A stretch of 64,000 bases of DNA from Wolfiporia cocos (GCA_029448655.1 JACCLO010000002.1:310001-374000), one strand, 5' to 3'. Positions 31,642-44,479 are shown, counted from the stretch's first letter. The notes: generated from the sequence alone by a model not told the origin. Numbers and translations are program-made.

Positions 31642-34213
31642 ATTAAGATTCAGTGCGACGTGTACATTTGGACGACGCAGGAGTACGTAGACTAATCCAA
31701 TGGGGTTTTCTGGAAGAACGCTACACAGAAATCTCGTAGGCGTGACTGAGCAGGCTTGGCATGCAAGTAGGATACGAGAAATGTAAATCGGGCGACATTC
31801 TGTGGTTGTATCGTTTCCTATATGCACATAGCCTTCGCTATAGCCTGCCCAATCTCTGGAATGAGGATGTCCGTGAACTCCACACTTCAGCAGGCAATAC
31901 GGCAGCTGAGTATACGTGTGACGAAACGCACTACATATAGCGCCTAAGATAGACCCAAGTCATACTCAACCAGGGGTGTCACACCGTGACATCCACGTGC
32001 CGCAGACTAATCCGGCATGATCAGGACTTGTCTATTACATGATATGTAAATTACAAAAACAGAGTACACGTGCTGTCCTGGGCATGAAAGGATTCAATCT
32101 ATGTTACATTGTCTAGCTTGGCCGAGACACCTTCTGGGGTCACTCTACGACCATGGTCGCCGCCCAAGCTGCTTGGGAGCCAGAGAGTCCCTTGCGGTAT
32201 GCATCCATAAACATCTGCGAACGCATATAGAATTTATGTAAACGTCAACAATTAGCTCACAATATAACGAGGCAGTATATCATACCTTTGAATGTTCGCT
32301 TTGTGGATTGTATGCTCTTAGCAATGGTCTCTCGAGACCACATGTTGGAAGACACAATCTGTATGTCTGGGCATATATTTGATGGATAATGTCATCCTCC
32401 TAAATTGTGCGATGCTGACTAATTCGACGGGTCGGCCACATAAATAGCCACATAAGAAGGGACTGATGCACTTTATCAAAAATCGAAAACCTGAGAATCC
32501 TCAACCTTTGTGTTTGCAAGAGATCTCAGGTTTTAGATTTTACTCAAATGGTCTTTGACCATTGTTATGTCAAATGCAAGTTGCCCACTCTGTCAAACTT
32601 GCCTACAGATTTTGGTCATGTGACGTGATTGAGTATGACTTGGGTCTATCTTATTGTCCGGCACCTGTTTTATATCTCATAACGCTCGTGGCAATCTCCC
32701 AAAACGGTATGACATATATATTCTGCCGAACAGCAGCCGTCAAATGATGCGCGCCGTGGTGCTGTTATCTGTCGGTCATGTTACAGGAGTGCATTCCATA
32801 CCCCACGGATGGACAGCACTGCATGTATTACGCAACGGCTGACTCACGCCTGTAGTCTTCACGACGAGGGGCTTCATTCGACAAAGACCTCTTGTCAACA
32901 ATGACATCAGCTGTCTATGCCTTATCTTTTATGAGCCGGGCGATAGCACTACAGTGTCTGCGGGTATCCTGAGACTGCGACCGACCTGAGCTGCTAGGAC
33001 ATCACGGATGTGTAGTCTGAGATTACCCTTGGGAATGGCAGTGTCCTTGTCTCCAGAGACGCGACAGAATCATTCAGCCGACCTGACGAAGACAGTGAGC
33101 AGATGCATCGGTTGGGTCATTTCAGCATCAGCGTGAAGGGATTACCGGATCCTCCGTGGAACATACGGCTATACAACGATGAAACAAGAACCGCTGCGGT
33201 ATGGAGCAGTTTGACAGAGAATTTGATCAACACGAACGTTATACTGTCTTAGTATAAACCCGTCAAACACCGAGTATAGCACAAATGAGAACCTTCCCAT
33301 ATTACAATGTTCACAGTCACGGTGGTTGACACTGCCGTCCCACTCGCGTGGACTGCCAGCGAGCGGTGAGAGTGAACACTAGCTTAATTACCTGTGGCTT
33401 CGCCACAATTTTGTACTTTAGGAGTTGTTGTTTATCTCTGCCCGCTCAGCCACTCCTCCACCTCGCTGACGCTCGGCCTCGTCGTCGCTTCGCTTGTAAC
33501 ACCTTTGCAACCGGCATGCGCGCCTTGCAGGCGCTGGGCGTGGGAATCCACTGGCCAACTTCCCGGGTCGGTGGCGCGAGCCCTATGGGACGACGGACAG
33601 CACGTGGCACACGTGGAAAAGCACATGGCAGTTCCCACGCAATCCACGGCCCTTTAGTACTTAGATTCCGACCATGCCCGCCACGTATCTGGGCTCATTG
33701 CACGTTGCGACGTTGCGGTAGCGAAGAATTCATAATGACGTAACGTGGAAAGAATCATCTGATCAAAGACTGACAGTCGACTGCCTCAATCGCAATTTCT
33801 GCAGACGGTTGTGATTTTTTGCAATCTGCGAGACGTGATAAATCCATTAAAATGGGATTGCGGCGATATGTATTACGATTGTGTGGGTAGCTCGGAAGAG
33901 TTGGTTGGATGACCGTGACAAAGCTATCTATGTTATTTAGCACGGATTATTCGTCATGTACAATAAGAACACCAATGGGCGCCCAGATGATGATCCAAGG
34001 TGACCAATCGGATGTAGATCAATGCGTGATCGTGTAATCGTACCAAACGCCCACAAGCACAAACAGATTTAAGCGCTGAGACTTCCCGTAATAGCTCAAA
34101 CAGTACCAGAGGCTTACTGCGTAGGCACCTTTGGTTATTCAGAGAACGCATGACTGCTCAAGCAGTTAATAGCGCTTGGGGATTGCTAGGTGATACAAGA
34201 ACCTGACTCTGAT
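31642..34213. other. Mostly unassigned region with minor repeats
   Basis: A minus-strand fragment at about 32110-32240 reads MFMDAYRKGLSGSQAAWA and, after a frame change, RRVTPEGVSAKLD. It resembles a C-terminal motif I associate with DDE-type transposon proteins, at low confidence. 33380-33530 is an inverted copy of the repeat at 4330-4455. Nothing else is recognised. Confidence 0.35.
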
Positions 34214-34218
34214 ATCAC

Positions 34219-35217
34219 TGACACAAGCGCAACCTTAAGACACACACCGGGGGAAGGTGGGTCGCACGAAAGCGCCTTCCTGGTCCGGGCATCTCAAGGC
34301 ACAAAAGGCCAAGACAAGTCTGAGGTTTACGCTCAAGACTGTCCGGCATATATACTCCTAATCTATTTGTACATGTTTGTGTACGGTGGCTCAGAGGCTT
34401 CTACGTACTGGTATCTAACTGGCTATGAGCTATGTGCCGGTAATGGCATCGGAGCGCTGTGGTACGCGAGGATGTCCATGGCGACGTAGCGTATAAGGGT
34501 CGGATCAAAGGAGTAGCCAATCGGTCGGGTTCGATCAGTGGTTCTCGTTGATCGTAGGTGTGCCGGTAATGGCGGGGTCCTAAGTCCGTGATCGGGCGTG
34601 GTCTGCCGCAATCGGGGGCTGGCTAGTACGGGCCGGGTGTAGCGTAGGTTGATCGAGTGTGATCGGCTGCGATCGGGGTGTAGCGCTCTGTGACTGGTAG
34701 GGTTCTCAGTCGTGCAGAGCCTGGAGGTATTATCCCTGCCTGTTGTACTCGTAGGTCAGGGTGTGTACGGGGTATAGTGTAGTGTCTATGCCAGTAATGG
34801 CGAGTGTCCATGCGGTAGGGACGCGAGGCGTTAGGTTTAGTGTTCTGGGTCACGTGTGAGTGTAGGTCGTGCCCCTAGTTGGCGTATAGCGTATTGTACG
34901 GTGGCGGTTTAGTCTGAGTGTGTGCGCAGGGTGTACCGTCGTGCTATTGTAGCCTGTTGGGCTTTAGGGGTCGACTCGTGACTCCGGGGTTTAGGGACTA
35001 GGCAGCGGATGGCTCATGCTGCCGGGACTTGGACTGAGTTTAGGGTTGGACTGCTGGCGACCTGCTAGTGCCCGTAGTGTCCTGTATAGCGGAGGGCTTC
35101 TACTAGCGTTGCCGTAGATTCCAGCTGGGCTCGGATAGAGTGCTGTAGCGTGCTTTATGGCGTGAATGGGGTGTCAACCTAGGGTGGTCTACTAGGCTTT
35201 AAAATTGGCTTGTGACA
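34219..35217 (+). repeat. Solo LTR, family E
   Basis: 999 bp from TGACACAAGCGCAACC to GGCTTGTGACA, with a perfect 5-bp TSD ATCAC (34214-34218, 35218-35222). It has the conserved CACACCGGGGGAAGG block and a TATATACTCC motif near 34350, as in the palindrome copies. This is the clean reference copy that defines the family ends. Confidence 0.88.
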
Positions 35218-35393
35218 ATCACCAATGAAATTCAAGTGTGCATGTGAGGGGAGAATTAAGGGACGACTCCCAAGAGATATGCATGCTCCCTGACAGCTGT
35301 CCGATAGACGCCGAGCCGCCGGGAGGACTCGGAGGAGCTACATCTGACATGATGTCTATATCACCTGCCACAGCAGATGACGCAATCGACACT

Positions 35394-36097
35394 CATCTTC
35401 TATAGAAAAGCATCTTGATTAGGCAACTCCTTAATACGGTAGCCACTGCCCATGGAACCCGCCAACCGAAGCTGGAGTTTGTCGCACCTCGGCTACGTCA
35501 CGGTAACTCTACATTCCGTGCGAGAGCACGGGTTATCTAGCTAGTATGTTTTAAACGATTCCAGCTGCATGAGCGAACTCGGCCGGCGCACAGTTTGTAG
35601 GTACTTTGTCATAGTGTTTATAAATCAGGTTGAAGAATTTTGTGGTATTGCTGCTGGCTGACCGCAAACACATCGCGGTTGTTTGAGCAGTAACTACGAG
35701 CTTTAGTCAGCATGCTATTATATTGCCTGAGCGGTAGCGGTGCACCAAGAAGGCAGGGCCTGCAGCAGTGGCTTATTAGCTTCCGCTCCAAGCGCCACTT
35801 CTGCGAAGAGTACAGATAAGAGGCACAACTCTATGTGCATTCTCTGGCGGAAGAGCATGACTTGAGCCTGTCCAATGAGAGCTCAGTATCACACATGTGG
35901 TCTTAGTACATGATAGAGAAGAGGAACTATACTTATATACATCCTCTTGAGCCAATTACATACTATTTACTAATCAAATACTGTCTGCCCCAGGCCCATA
36001 GTTACATGTAACCTACATCTTCTATAGAAAAGCATCTTGATTAGGCAACTCCCTAATACGGTAGACACTGCCCATGGAACCTGCCGACCGAAGCTTG
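35394..36097. repeat. Direct repeat pair of about 82 bp, 622 bp apart
   Basis: 35394-35475 and 36016-36097 share CATCTTCTATAGAAAAGCAT and the following 60 bp with a few substitutions. The 540 bp between them encodes nothing recognised. They could be ends of a very small LTR-like element or a duplication. Confidence 0.55.
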
Positions 36098-36176
36098 AGG
36101 CCCAGTGAAAGTACCACATATCCTCAGTATACCTATAAATACCAGAATAAATCCTCTGAGATAACCATTTATACTA

Positions 36177-36864
36177 AGGCTCCAACCATATAATATACAT
36201 GTACAGAAAATCGGTAAATATATGGTATATGGTATATACATAGTATATACATAGTATATACATGGTTTACATGGTTTTTGGATGGTAGATTTTTTAGACA
36301 TCTTGGCATAGCCATTGCTTTGCCCATATAGCTATGGAGATTGTCTCTTCCTTTAATGACATGCTGCAGGTATCAGCACTTGGCTGATGTGAGGAAAAAA
36401 TCGGTGTTCAACATTCAGCAGCCACACTAGTAGCAGGAATGGCTTAGGAATTGTGCACAATGTGTGAGGTGGTGGGAAACTTGTATGCATGAGTCTAATG
36501 CATGATGCAATCAACATGTGGGATGATATATAGCATAAACATAAATCTGATCTTGCCTTCTGCCAAATGAGAGGGTAAGCCAAGCATGTGAATTATGTCC
36601 TGACATCTTTGCATTTGTGCAGCAGCCACCAGATTGTCTAAATCTCATATCACCATTGCACTGTACATTCTGTAAGACACATAACTAGTTCAGATACACT
36701 ATTCAAATTGTCAACTGAGGGTCTAATATGAATGCATTCACAACAACCATATACCATATAATATACCATGTATATACCATGTACTCGGCCACATGTAAAT
36801 ATATGTATATAGTATATATATAAAACCATGTATACATGGTATATACATTATATGGTTGGAGCCT
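36177..36864. mobile_element. TIR element with TA target duplication (MITE-2, copy 2)
   Basis: 688 bp with the same AGGCTCCAACCATATA termini and TA flanks (36175-36176 and 36865-36866) as the element at 13187-13855. Its core is in the opposite orientation, which shows two independent insertions. Confidence 0.85.
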
Positions 36865-37049
36865 TAATTTATACCAAAAGATACCAAAAGCTATATGCCA
36901 AGAGTCCGGGCAGTTCGATTACCGATGCCAAGACCTTTGTCATACCCATGCATACTACTTCATATCTTCAACATATCTTCGTCAAGACAATTGAACTTGA
37001 GCTTGCTTCGAGCGCCTGTCAAGTCGAAAATCCGCGTTTCCACACCATA

Positions 37050-37572
37050 CAGTCACCGTACCCTGGAACAGCCAGTCAACCAATGGGTATGATGGGCTTG
37101 TACACCGGTAGAGCCGACATCGGCCGACGAATCCCTCGTTGCCTGCACATCCAGTCAGCCCACCAGATCCTTGTAACTGGAACATGGGGTGGGCCGATGG
37201 GGGGTCATGGTGCCCATGTTTCCGTGAGCCCCAGTTGGCCCACCAGCCAAATTTCCATGTACCTGGAACACTGGATGGGCCGACAGGGGGTCACAGTGCC
37301 CATGTTGCTGTGAGCCCGAGTCAGCCCACCAACCAAAAATCTATGTACCTGGAACATGGGGTGGGCCCATGGGGGGTCACAGTGCCCATGTTGCTGCAAC
37401 CCACGGTCGGCCCACCCAGCAGATGTTCATGTACCTGGAACATGGGGTGGGCCAACAGGGGGTCGCGGTGCCCATGTTGCCATGAGCCCCAGTCGGCCCA
37501 CCAGCCAAATTTCCATGTACCTGGAACATGGGGTGGGCTGACAGGGGGTTGTGGTGCCCATGTTTTCGTGAG
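37050..37572. repeat. 86-bp satellite, forward block
   Basis: CTGGAACATGGGGTGGGCC recurs at about 37177, 37263, 37349, 37435 and 37521, an exact 86-bp period. The lead-in (about 37050-37176, TGGAACAGCCAGTCAACC) reappears inverted at 40690-40800. Repetitive open frames here are not genes. Confidence 0.85.
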
Positions 37573-39081
37573 TGTTACGGATCGAATATCCGTTCAACTG
37601 AAATAACTAAGTTGAGTTACTCAGCGTATCGAGTAGCACACTACCCGTCGGACTCCGCAGAGTCGAGCGTCGATATACTAGCTGCGGGCTTAATTGCTCA
37701 AGCCTTTGAGAACGAGTATAGGATCCTTGTATTTCAACAAGGTTGAGCTGAGGAACTCGACCAGTATTTACAGCAGAGTCTTTATACTACGCTTCTGTAA
37801 TCGGGGTCATAGTGTCCTTGGTACTGCTACCATTAAGGTTAGTACGCTATGATAACTAAGCTGAAACGTTGCGGTTGAGCGCAACAGTAGCTGAAATGCG
37901 GAAGCACTGTGGTTAGACATCAGATATCCGCTAGAACCTGATATGCTATGAGACTATGGGCATAGGGCTGTTGTACATGAAACAAGGGTCGCTGGTTGAA
38001 CAGAGGACCCTGGAAATAAACGCGCGGTGTGGAGGGGTAGCGCGTTTCTATACTCAAATCCGTATAAGTCACAAGATCACCATTCGAACGACGATTACAA
38101 GATAGCAAGCTCAAGTTCTCTACACTCAAACTCGCAGAAGTTTCATGAATCAAGCACGTACCAGAAACTTCATCGAGCGTACAGCATTAGTATGCGATTA
38201 TACTCTTCAATCATGCGTACAGGTCGTCGTCCTGCGTGTATATTTTATTTCTGGCATTTTCGGTTATTTTTCTTACTGTACTAAAACCTCTCCACCGACT
38301 CTAGCAGCGCGCGAGACATGTCCCGAGGGAGCGGTACGCGAACGCGAAGTAGGATCCGCGACGTTCCAGACCGACGTTCCCGCGCTCGAGGGCGGCGAGA
38401 TGCGCACGTAAATAGGGCGCGGTCTTGACATCGTTGACGGAGTCCGAGCCATCGCGCGTTTCGTACGCCAATCCTGACGGTATGTCGGAAGTGTCTGTGC
38501 CGACGACGCGGCCCCCATCTGTTTTTCTCCACTACTTCACATAGATTCATAGCTACAAGACTTTTATGGTAGTCGTTTTTCCTTATCAGGTTACATGATC
38601 ATTCGCTTCTCTCGATCGCGTATCACTACTTTTTCTTCTGTCGTATTTCAGTCGGCACTCAAAATTGCGTCGTTTGTAACATAAAACAGCGGCCATGCCC
38701 AGGGTGCAATCCATCTCCCTCTCCTCGCATTTTCTGTGTGATGCTATCCTTTGAGTCTTAGCGAGGCGACGCCGAGCTCAACCGCAGCCGATCGAGTCTT
38801 CGCGGCGAAGAGATCACCAGTGAGTCTTATAGTTTTTTAGTTGCGCAATCGCACGTTAGTATTCGTCATCGTGCGCACGTTATATTGCGGCCTATCGTAT
38901 ATTTTGTTGTGGGTTTTTCTCGCATTCCCACACATACATTCCGGTCTCTCGCGCTACGTATCGGCGACCTGCTATTCGTTGCATCTCCGCACTGCCCTTC
39001 CACAGCGGCAATGCGGTTGAACGCTAAGTCCTCCCCTCCAGTGAGGCGTCAAAGATATGCGAAATCGTACAGACTGTAACA
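37573..39081 (+). repeat. LTR family B, long variant, with TSD
   Basis: 1509 bp from TGTTACGGATCGAATATCC to GACTGTAACA, with TSD GTGAG (37568-37572 and 39082-39086), inserted in the 86-bp satellite. The first 450 bp and last 70 bp match the 536-bp family-B LTR at 39125-39660. About 1 kb (38018-39010) is extra and resembles 52500-53240. Confidence 0.8.
38018..39010 (+). repeat. Dispersed repeat carried inside the long family-B LTR
   Basis: Shares diverged blocks with 52500-53240, for example CCGACGTTCCCGCGCTC, GGCGGCGAGATGCG, AAATAGGGCGCGGTCT and CGGCGACCTGCTATTCG. No coding function is recognised, and there is no clear TSD at its joints with the LTR. Confidence 0.65.
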
Positions 39082-39124
39082 GTGAGCCCCAGTCGGCCCA
39101 CCAGCCAAATCTCCATGTACCTGG

Positions 39125-39660
39125 TGTTATGGTCCATACGAATGTGTATACTTTTGATGCCTCACTGGAGAAGAGGACTTAGCATTCAACCGCATAGATG
39201 TGCATCTATTTCCAGGGTTCTCTGCTCAACCAGCGACCCTCGTTTCATGTACAACAGCCCTATGCCCATGGTCTCGTAGCGTACCGGGTTCTAGCTGATA
39301 TTCGGTGCCTAACCACAGAACTTCTGCAGTTCAATCACTGTTGCGCTCAACTGCAACGTTTCAGCTTAGTTATCGTAGCGTACTAGCCTTATGGACTTGG
39401 TGGTAGCAGTACCAAGGACACTATGACCCCGATTACAGAAGCATAGTATAAAGACTCTGCTGTAAATACTGGTCGAGTTCCTCAGCTCGACCTTGTTGAA
39501 ATACAAGGATCCTATACTCGTTCTCAAAGGCTTGAGCAATTAAGCCTGCAGCTAGTATATCGACGCTCAACTCCACCGAGTCCGACGAGTAGTGCGCTAC
39601 TTGATACGCTGAGTAACTCGACTTAGTTATTTCAGCTGAACAGATATTCGATCCGTAACA
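39125..39660 (-). repeat. Solo LTR, family B, short form
   Basis: 536 bp, TGTTATGGTCC to GATCCGTAACA, with TSD CCTGG (39120-39124 and 39661-39665), inserted in the same satellite as the long variant. Related to family A by the terminal TGTTACGG and the GTCGAGCTGAGGAACTCGAC hairpin. Confidence 0.85.
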
Positions 39661-39830
39661 CCTGGAACACTGGATGGGCCAACAGGGGGTCGTGGTGCCC
39701 ATGTTGCTGTGAGCCCCAGTCAGCCCACCAGCCAAATTTCCATGTACCTGGAACATGGGGTGGGCCGACAGGGGGTTGCAGTGCCCACGTTGCCATGAGC
39801 CCCAGTCAGCCCACCAACCAAAATGCTACA
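39661..39830. repeat. 86-bp satellite, continuation
   Basis: About two more units in the same orientation as 37050-37572, separated from that block by the two LTR insertions and a 38-bp satellite remnant at 39087-39124. Confidence 0.8.
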
Positions 39831-40469
39831 TATCTGATGGTAACTTCAGTGTGTTATGAAGATTAATTGTGACATTACATATTGAATGACACATGGTAAG
39901 CATTTGTTTGTATAGCACAGAATAAAATAGAAGCATTCCCAGTCAATACCCTCACAGTAGGGGATCGCGAAATAGGCGCCCATAGCTCGCGGTAAGCTTG
40001 CAGTTAGCTCACAAAAACATCAGTAGCACATGTTAGGGCTTGCAATGGGCACATGACACAACCCTTTCCACAAGCATAATTATAAGCCAGTTGTCAATTT
40101 GGATTGCCATGTTGTGTATGAGATGCCACAAGCCTCACAACACTTATTGAAGGCTTAGTGCTAGTTATGGGCCCTTACTGTGACCCTTACCACAAGACAT
40201 GTACCATCACCATGACCCTTGCCATGACCCTTACCGCGACCCTTACCGCGACCAATGGGCGCTTATTCACGACCCTTATCGTGAGCATAATTGTAAAACA
40301 ATTGCCCATTTTGATTTCTATGCTATGTACAAGCCACCCTAGGCCTTGCAATGAGCTATAGATGCTTATTGAAAGCTTGGTGCAATCTATGTGCCCTTTA
40401 CTGTGACTATGACTGCAAGATATGCATGCTTACCATGATCCTTATTGTGACCCTTACCACAAGCTATGG
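39831..40469. other. Low-complexity unassigned DNA
   Basis: Contains a short array of ATGACCCTTACCGCGACC-like units near 40190-40260. No gene is recognised. Confidence 0.45.
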
Positions 40470-40830
40470 GACCGTGACCTCCCATTGGCCCACCCCATGT
40501 TCCAAGTACATAGATTTTTGGCTGGTGGGCCAACTGGGACTCACAGCAACATGGGCACCGTGACCCCCCATCGGCCCACCCCATGTTCCAGGTATGTAGA
40601 TTTTTGGTTGGTGGGCCGACTGGGGCTCACAGAAACATGGGCACCGTGACCCCCCATCGGCCCACCCCATGTTCCAGTTACAAGGATCTGGTGGGCTGAC
40701 TGGATGTGCAGGCAACAAGGGATTTGTCGGCTGACGTCGGTTCTACCGGTGTACAAGCCCATTGTACCCATTGGTTGACCGGCTGTTCCAGGTATGGTGA
40801 CTGAATGGGCTCGCATTTCAAGACATTTTT
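40470..40830. repeat. 86-bp satellite, inverted block
   Basis: Units appear here as the reverse complement (GGCCCACCCCATGTTCCAGG), followed by the inverted lead-in (GGTTGACCGGCTGTTCCAGG). With 37050-37572 this makes an imperfect inverted repeat about 3.8 kb across. Confidence 0.82.
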
Positions 40831-41520
40831 TGTCCAAGCACCCACGTGAGCAAGTCGCATGATTGCATCATAGTGTTCTTGTGTCGCCGCTTTGTCTTTT
40901 CCTCTCATCTCTCCCTCGTACTTCTACCATCCTCAAATCTCAAACTCTTATGGCTAGTAGAGCACTCATAGAGGGGGATATCTGCTCCTTGTAAGGCTTC
41001 AAAAAATGAGTGAGTATACGCGCATGCAGCATGTGTTTCTGCCTTCTGCTGAGTTCTCGACCACCCTCTGAGTTAGATTACAAAGATTACTGCAAATTTC
41101 GAAATTTTTCTAGTACGTGTTCCGTCGCTGCTCTCATACACTTGTCCCATTGCATGCGCTGATGTCGTGCATGGTGTGATGTGACCCCACAATGTACAAC
41201 TCGCCATGGCTTGTGGGGATGTGCATGGTGTTCAGCCTGCTTGTGCAGCATCGGCGGGTATGCACTCATAGCGCAGGCGGCACAGCTCGCTTCACCACGC
41301 ACCTCCGGCTATTCAGCCAACATGCCCCCTTGAGTTAGCTGCCCTGCACGCCGTCCTGCAACCAGTGTCCATGCACCCCGCTACCCGACGCCCTGTTCTG
41401 CGTCCTGCCCACATGCTCTGCCTGCGATTTCGTCTAGCTGCCCAGCTCACATCGCCGTAACCACTTGTGCGTTTCACTGCCCAACCCGGCCCAGTCACGC
41501 CACCGCCTCACCTCGGCCAC
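40831..41520. other. Unassigned DNA with a direct-repeat partner
   Basis: 41273-41325 (CGGCACAGCTCGCTTCACC, then CCTCCGGCTATTC) recurs in direct orientation at 42800-42850. No gene is recognised. Confidence 0.45.
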
Positions 41521-42230
41521 TGTTACGGTTATTTTGATTTTTCGAATATCGACAGAACTCACCACCGGGCGAATACGATACAGGGACTTGTTGCGCAACC
41601 AACCCCCTGGCTACTCGTGACTCTACTGGGCGTATCCCCAGTTGTATTAGCATGTAGGGCGTGTTTCACTTTTGACAGATCCAACTCTGTCCCCGTTTCA
41701 TGTTTATCATTCGTTAGCTGACAGATGGCGTTCAACTGCCATCATCATTTCTATCTATCGTTTCAGACATATCACTACATACTTATCAAACGTTTGGTAC
41801 TATAGCGTAGATAGTAGCGGTGACATCTGGGACGAACTTGACCCCTGAAACTTAGCGTAGTATAAAAGCTCATGTACTTATTGTCGAAGCTCTTCAGCTC
41901 GACCTTGTTGTATAAACAAGAAGTCTTATACTCGTTCTCAAACGTAGGAAACTACGCTCAGTATTTCTCACTCGAGCAATCGAACGAATAAGTCCTCGAA
42001 GTGCACACTGACTTCTCGGACTTAGGCGAGTCTTATATTCTATTCGACTCGCACTTGAACAGATTATATCCTCTAACGCGTATTGGATATTAATCGATCT
42101 CCTAAGGACTTCACTTAGGACCCGAAGGCATCTAACGAGTATTTGCCTTGCATACGGCGACGTGCCTACGTGCAGAAGAACGATCTATATTCGCGATTCG
42201 AATATACGAACGGGTATTCGACCCGTAACA
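41521..42230 (+). repeat. Solo LTR, family A
   Basis: 710 bp, TGTTACGG to CCCGTAACA, TSD GCCAC (41516-41520 and 42231-42235). Very similar to the copy at 56802-57512, sharing the variant GGGCGTATCCCCAGTTGTA. Confidence 0.9.
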
Positions 42231-43114
42231 GCCACCATGCGATTTCGCTGCCCAATCCACAGCCCGGATCACAGCGCGCCCCTGCCTCGGCTCCTGTATC
42301 CCTGTGCCCTGCCCCTATCTGGCACAGTGCCTTGCGTGTGCTCTTGCATGCTGTCATCCTCACCTGACCCAGCCTCACCCAAGGACCACTTGAGGTGAGT
42401 CCCGGTCCTCCCACATGGCTCATGCTCACATCTCTGCCCAGGCTGGGATAGCCCACATCCCTCTCTCCCACGCCAGTGCAACTCCCCTTGCTAGCGCCCC
42501 CTCGACCTCCACCTCCTTCCCACCCTTCCTGCCATGCCCTTACACTTCTGCCTTGGATGGCTCAGTAGCGGAACCCCGGCGATGGCGACATTGGAGAAGG
42601 TCAGCCCCAGATCAAGCAATGAGAGCCCCAAGTAAAACAAGAGAGTCCCAGGGTAAGTCATGGCCCGTTTGTGTTGACAAACGGCGGCCAAAGTCTGGCC
42701 AGCCACATCAATTGCTGACTACTACTCGGGATTTAGGTACAAATTAGCAAAGGTACACTACACTAGTACTACCCCTTTTATACCGTTGCTAAACTCAGGG
42801 CAGGCGGCGCAGCTCGCTTCACCGTGCGCCTCCGGCTATTCCGCCAACATACTGTAGGTATGGGTGGCTGAGGTGTGTGTGTTCCCCTTTCTCACTTGAA
42901 TACAAATTTAAATCTCGATATTTTCTGCTAGTTGCCAACAAGGGAGGCAAGGAATTTTGGGGATGGATTCTGGTAGATGTTTGTACTTTTTTATACGACG
43001 CGAAACCTGCATCAAAATATGCAGAATATGTTCTGGTAGCTTTCTGTAGTTTGCGGCAGCTTATAAAATGGACAATGATAGGAATTTGTACGTTATGATT
43101 GATTTGGGAGTAAA
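42231..43114. other. Pro/Ser-rich GC stretch, no recognised gene
   Basis: Open frames of 70-110 codons here are composition-driven (C-rich). The 42800-42850 segment is the direct-repeat partner of 41273-41325. Confidence 0.4.
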
Positions 43115-43472
43115 TGTTACGGGTCGAATACCCGTTCGTATATTCGAGTCGCGAATATAAATTGTTCTTTCCACATGTAGGCCCGTCGCCGTGTGCAAGG
43201 CAAATACTCGTTAGATGCCTTCAAGTCTTAGGTGAAGTTCCTAAGAGTTCGTTTAATATCCAATACGCGTTAGAGGATATAATCTGTTCAGGTGCGAGTC
43301 TGGTAGAATATAAGACTCGCCTAAGTCCGAGAAGTCGAGGTGCACTTCAAGGACTTAGTCGTTCAGTTGCTCGAGCGAGAAAATACTGAGCGTAGTTTCC
43401 TACGTTTGAGAATGAGTATAAGACTTCTTGTTTGTACAACAAGGTCGAGCTGAAGAGCCTCGACAGTAAATA
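43115..43472 (-). repeat. Truncated LTR, family A
   Basis: Begins TGTTACGGGTCGAATACCCG and follows the family for about 358 bp to GAGCCTCGACAGTAAATAC, where homology ends near 43472. The rest of the LTR is missing. Confidence 0.85.
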
Positions 43473-43491
43473 CACTTCGGGCATATTACAA

Positions 43492-44394
43492 CAGGGACGG
43501 CTCTGCGGCTCTGCTACAAACAGATCGTCCGATAAGGCTTCCTATTGGCTGCCGGTATTATCCGGAGCGTTCCCAGTAGCTTAGACCCCGAACACTTTGT
43601 GTTATGTCAGCACATTGAATACAGAAAGCAAGATATTAGTGTGTATTCAGGCTACAGCGCATCTTGAGCTGCTTCTAATGAAGTTTAGATGTATATAGAT
43701 TGTCTGTGAGGCCCGGGAATCGCTAGCTTGCCTCACGGAGAAACAAAAGCTAGCTACTCGAATAGGGCGCTTATGGAACTAGGCGCGCATCTACGGCGCT
43801 TACTTGGTTGTGTAATGGGTAGCCCAATAACGCCCCACAGAGCTGCTGGTTCTGGATGCCTGCAGTCCATGCACAAAAGGGGCAGCAAGGATTGCAGAGG
43901 GCGAGGATAGGAGACTGCGGCACTCCGCGTACACCAGACATTGGTGCGTACTACACTATGTAATACCCAAAAGGGCAACGTAGTAATACTATCACTTCTA
44001 CGTTGCGCATAACTTTGTAGTCTTTATATTGTATATTGTGCTGACTCTAGAGCTATTTGTCCAGGTTCGCCAAAATCCGCCTATACTGCTCACTCATTGT
44101 CAAGTCGTAGCCGGCGAGTCAAGCGCTTATTCTATCCGAGGAAACCAAGAGTCATAGTGAATGCAGCGCTACTAGCGCTCGGATAGCACCGACTCAACAT
44201 GTATCACACTGTATGATCTGTTATAATGATTCATTGCTGTTTTAGCGGTAGTATCAATAGTCAATGATTCACGGGTAGAGGGACATAACAAGGGAGTCCA
44301 TCTCAATAAATGCAGCGCACGTGGTTATAAGTGTCCCGGGTCGTTCCGCCACCGCGACCAAACAATTGGGCGTTTATCAGCAGAGCCGTCCCTG
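43492..44394. mobile_element. hAT-type TIR element (MITE-4), TSD not seen
   Basis: 903 bp bounded by CAGGGACGGCTCTGC and its exact complement GCAGAGCCGTCCCTG. The CAGGG end fits hAT elements. Flanks TATTACAA and TTAGGCAT do not match, so one flank may have been rearranged, possibly together with the truncated LTR next to it. No transposase is recognised. Confidence 0.65.
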
Positions 44395-44479
44395 TTAGGC
44401 ATGGGAAAGTATGGCGATTTCAAAATCCGAGATCCGCTCAAAACCTGTCGCCAGACGGACTCTGAATTTGCTGCGTTAT

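Noticed and set aside
37139..37606. 155-codon frame with repeated WADGGSWCPCF-like segments, and the mirror frames at 40464-40837
   Set aside because: Translation of the 86-bp satellite; open on several frames and both strands.
37573..39660. A single retrotransposon bounded by the two family-B LTRs
   Set aside because: The LTRs are in opposite orientation, each has its own TSD, and satellite sequence lies between them, so they are two separate insertions.
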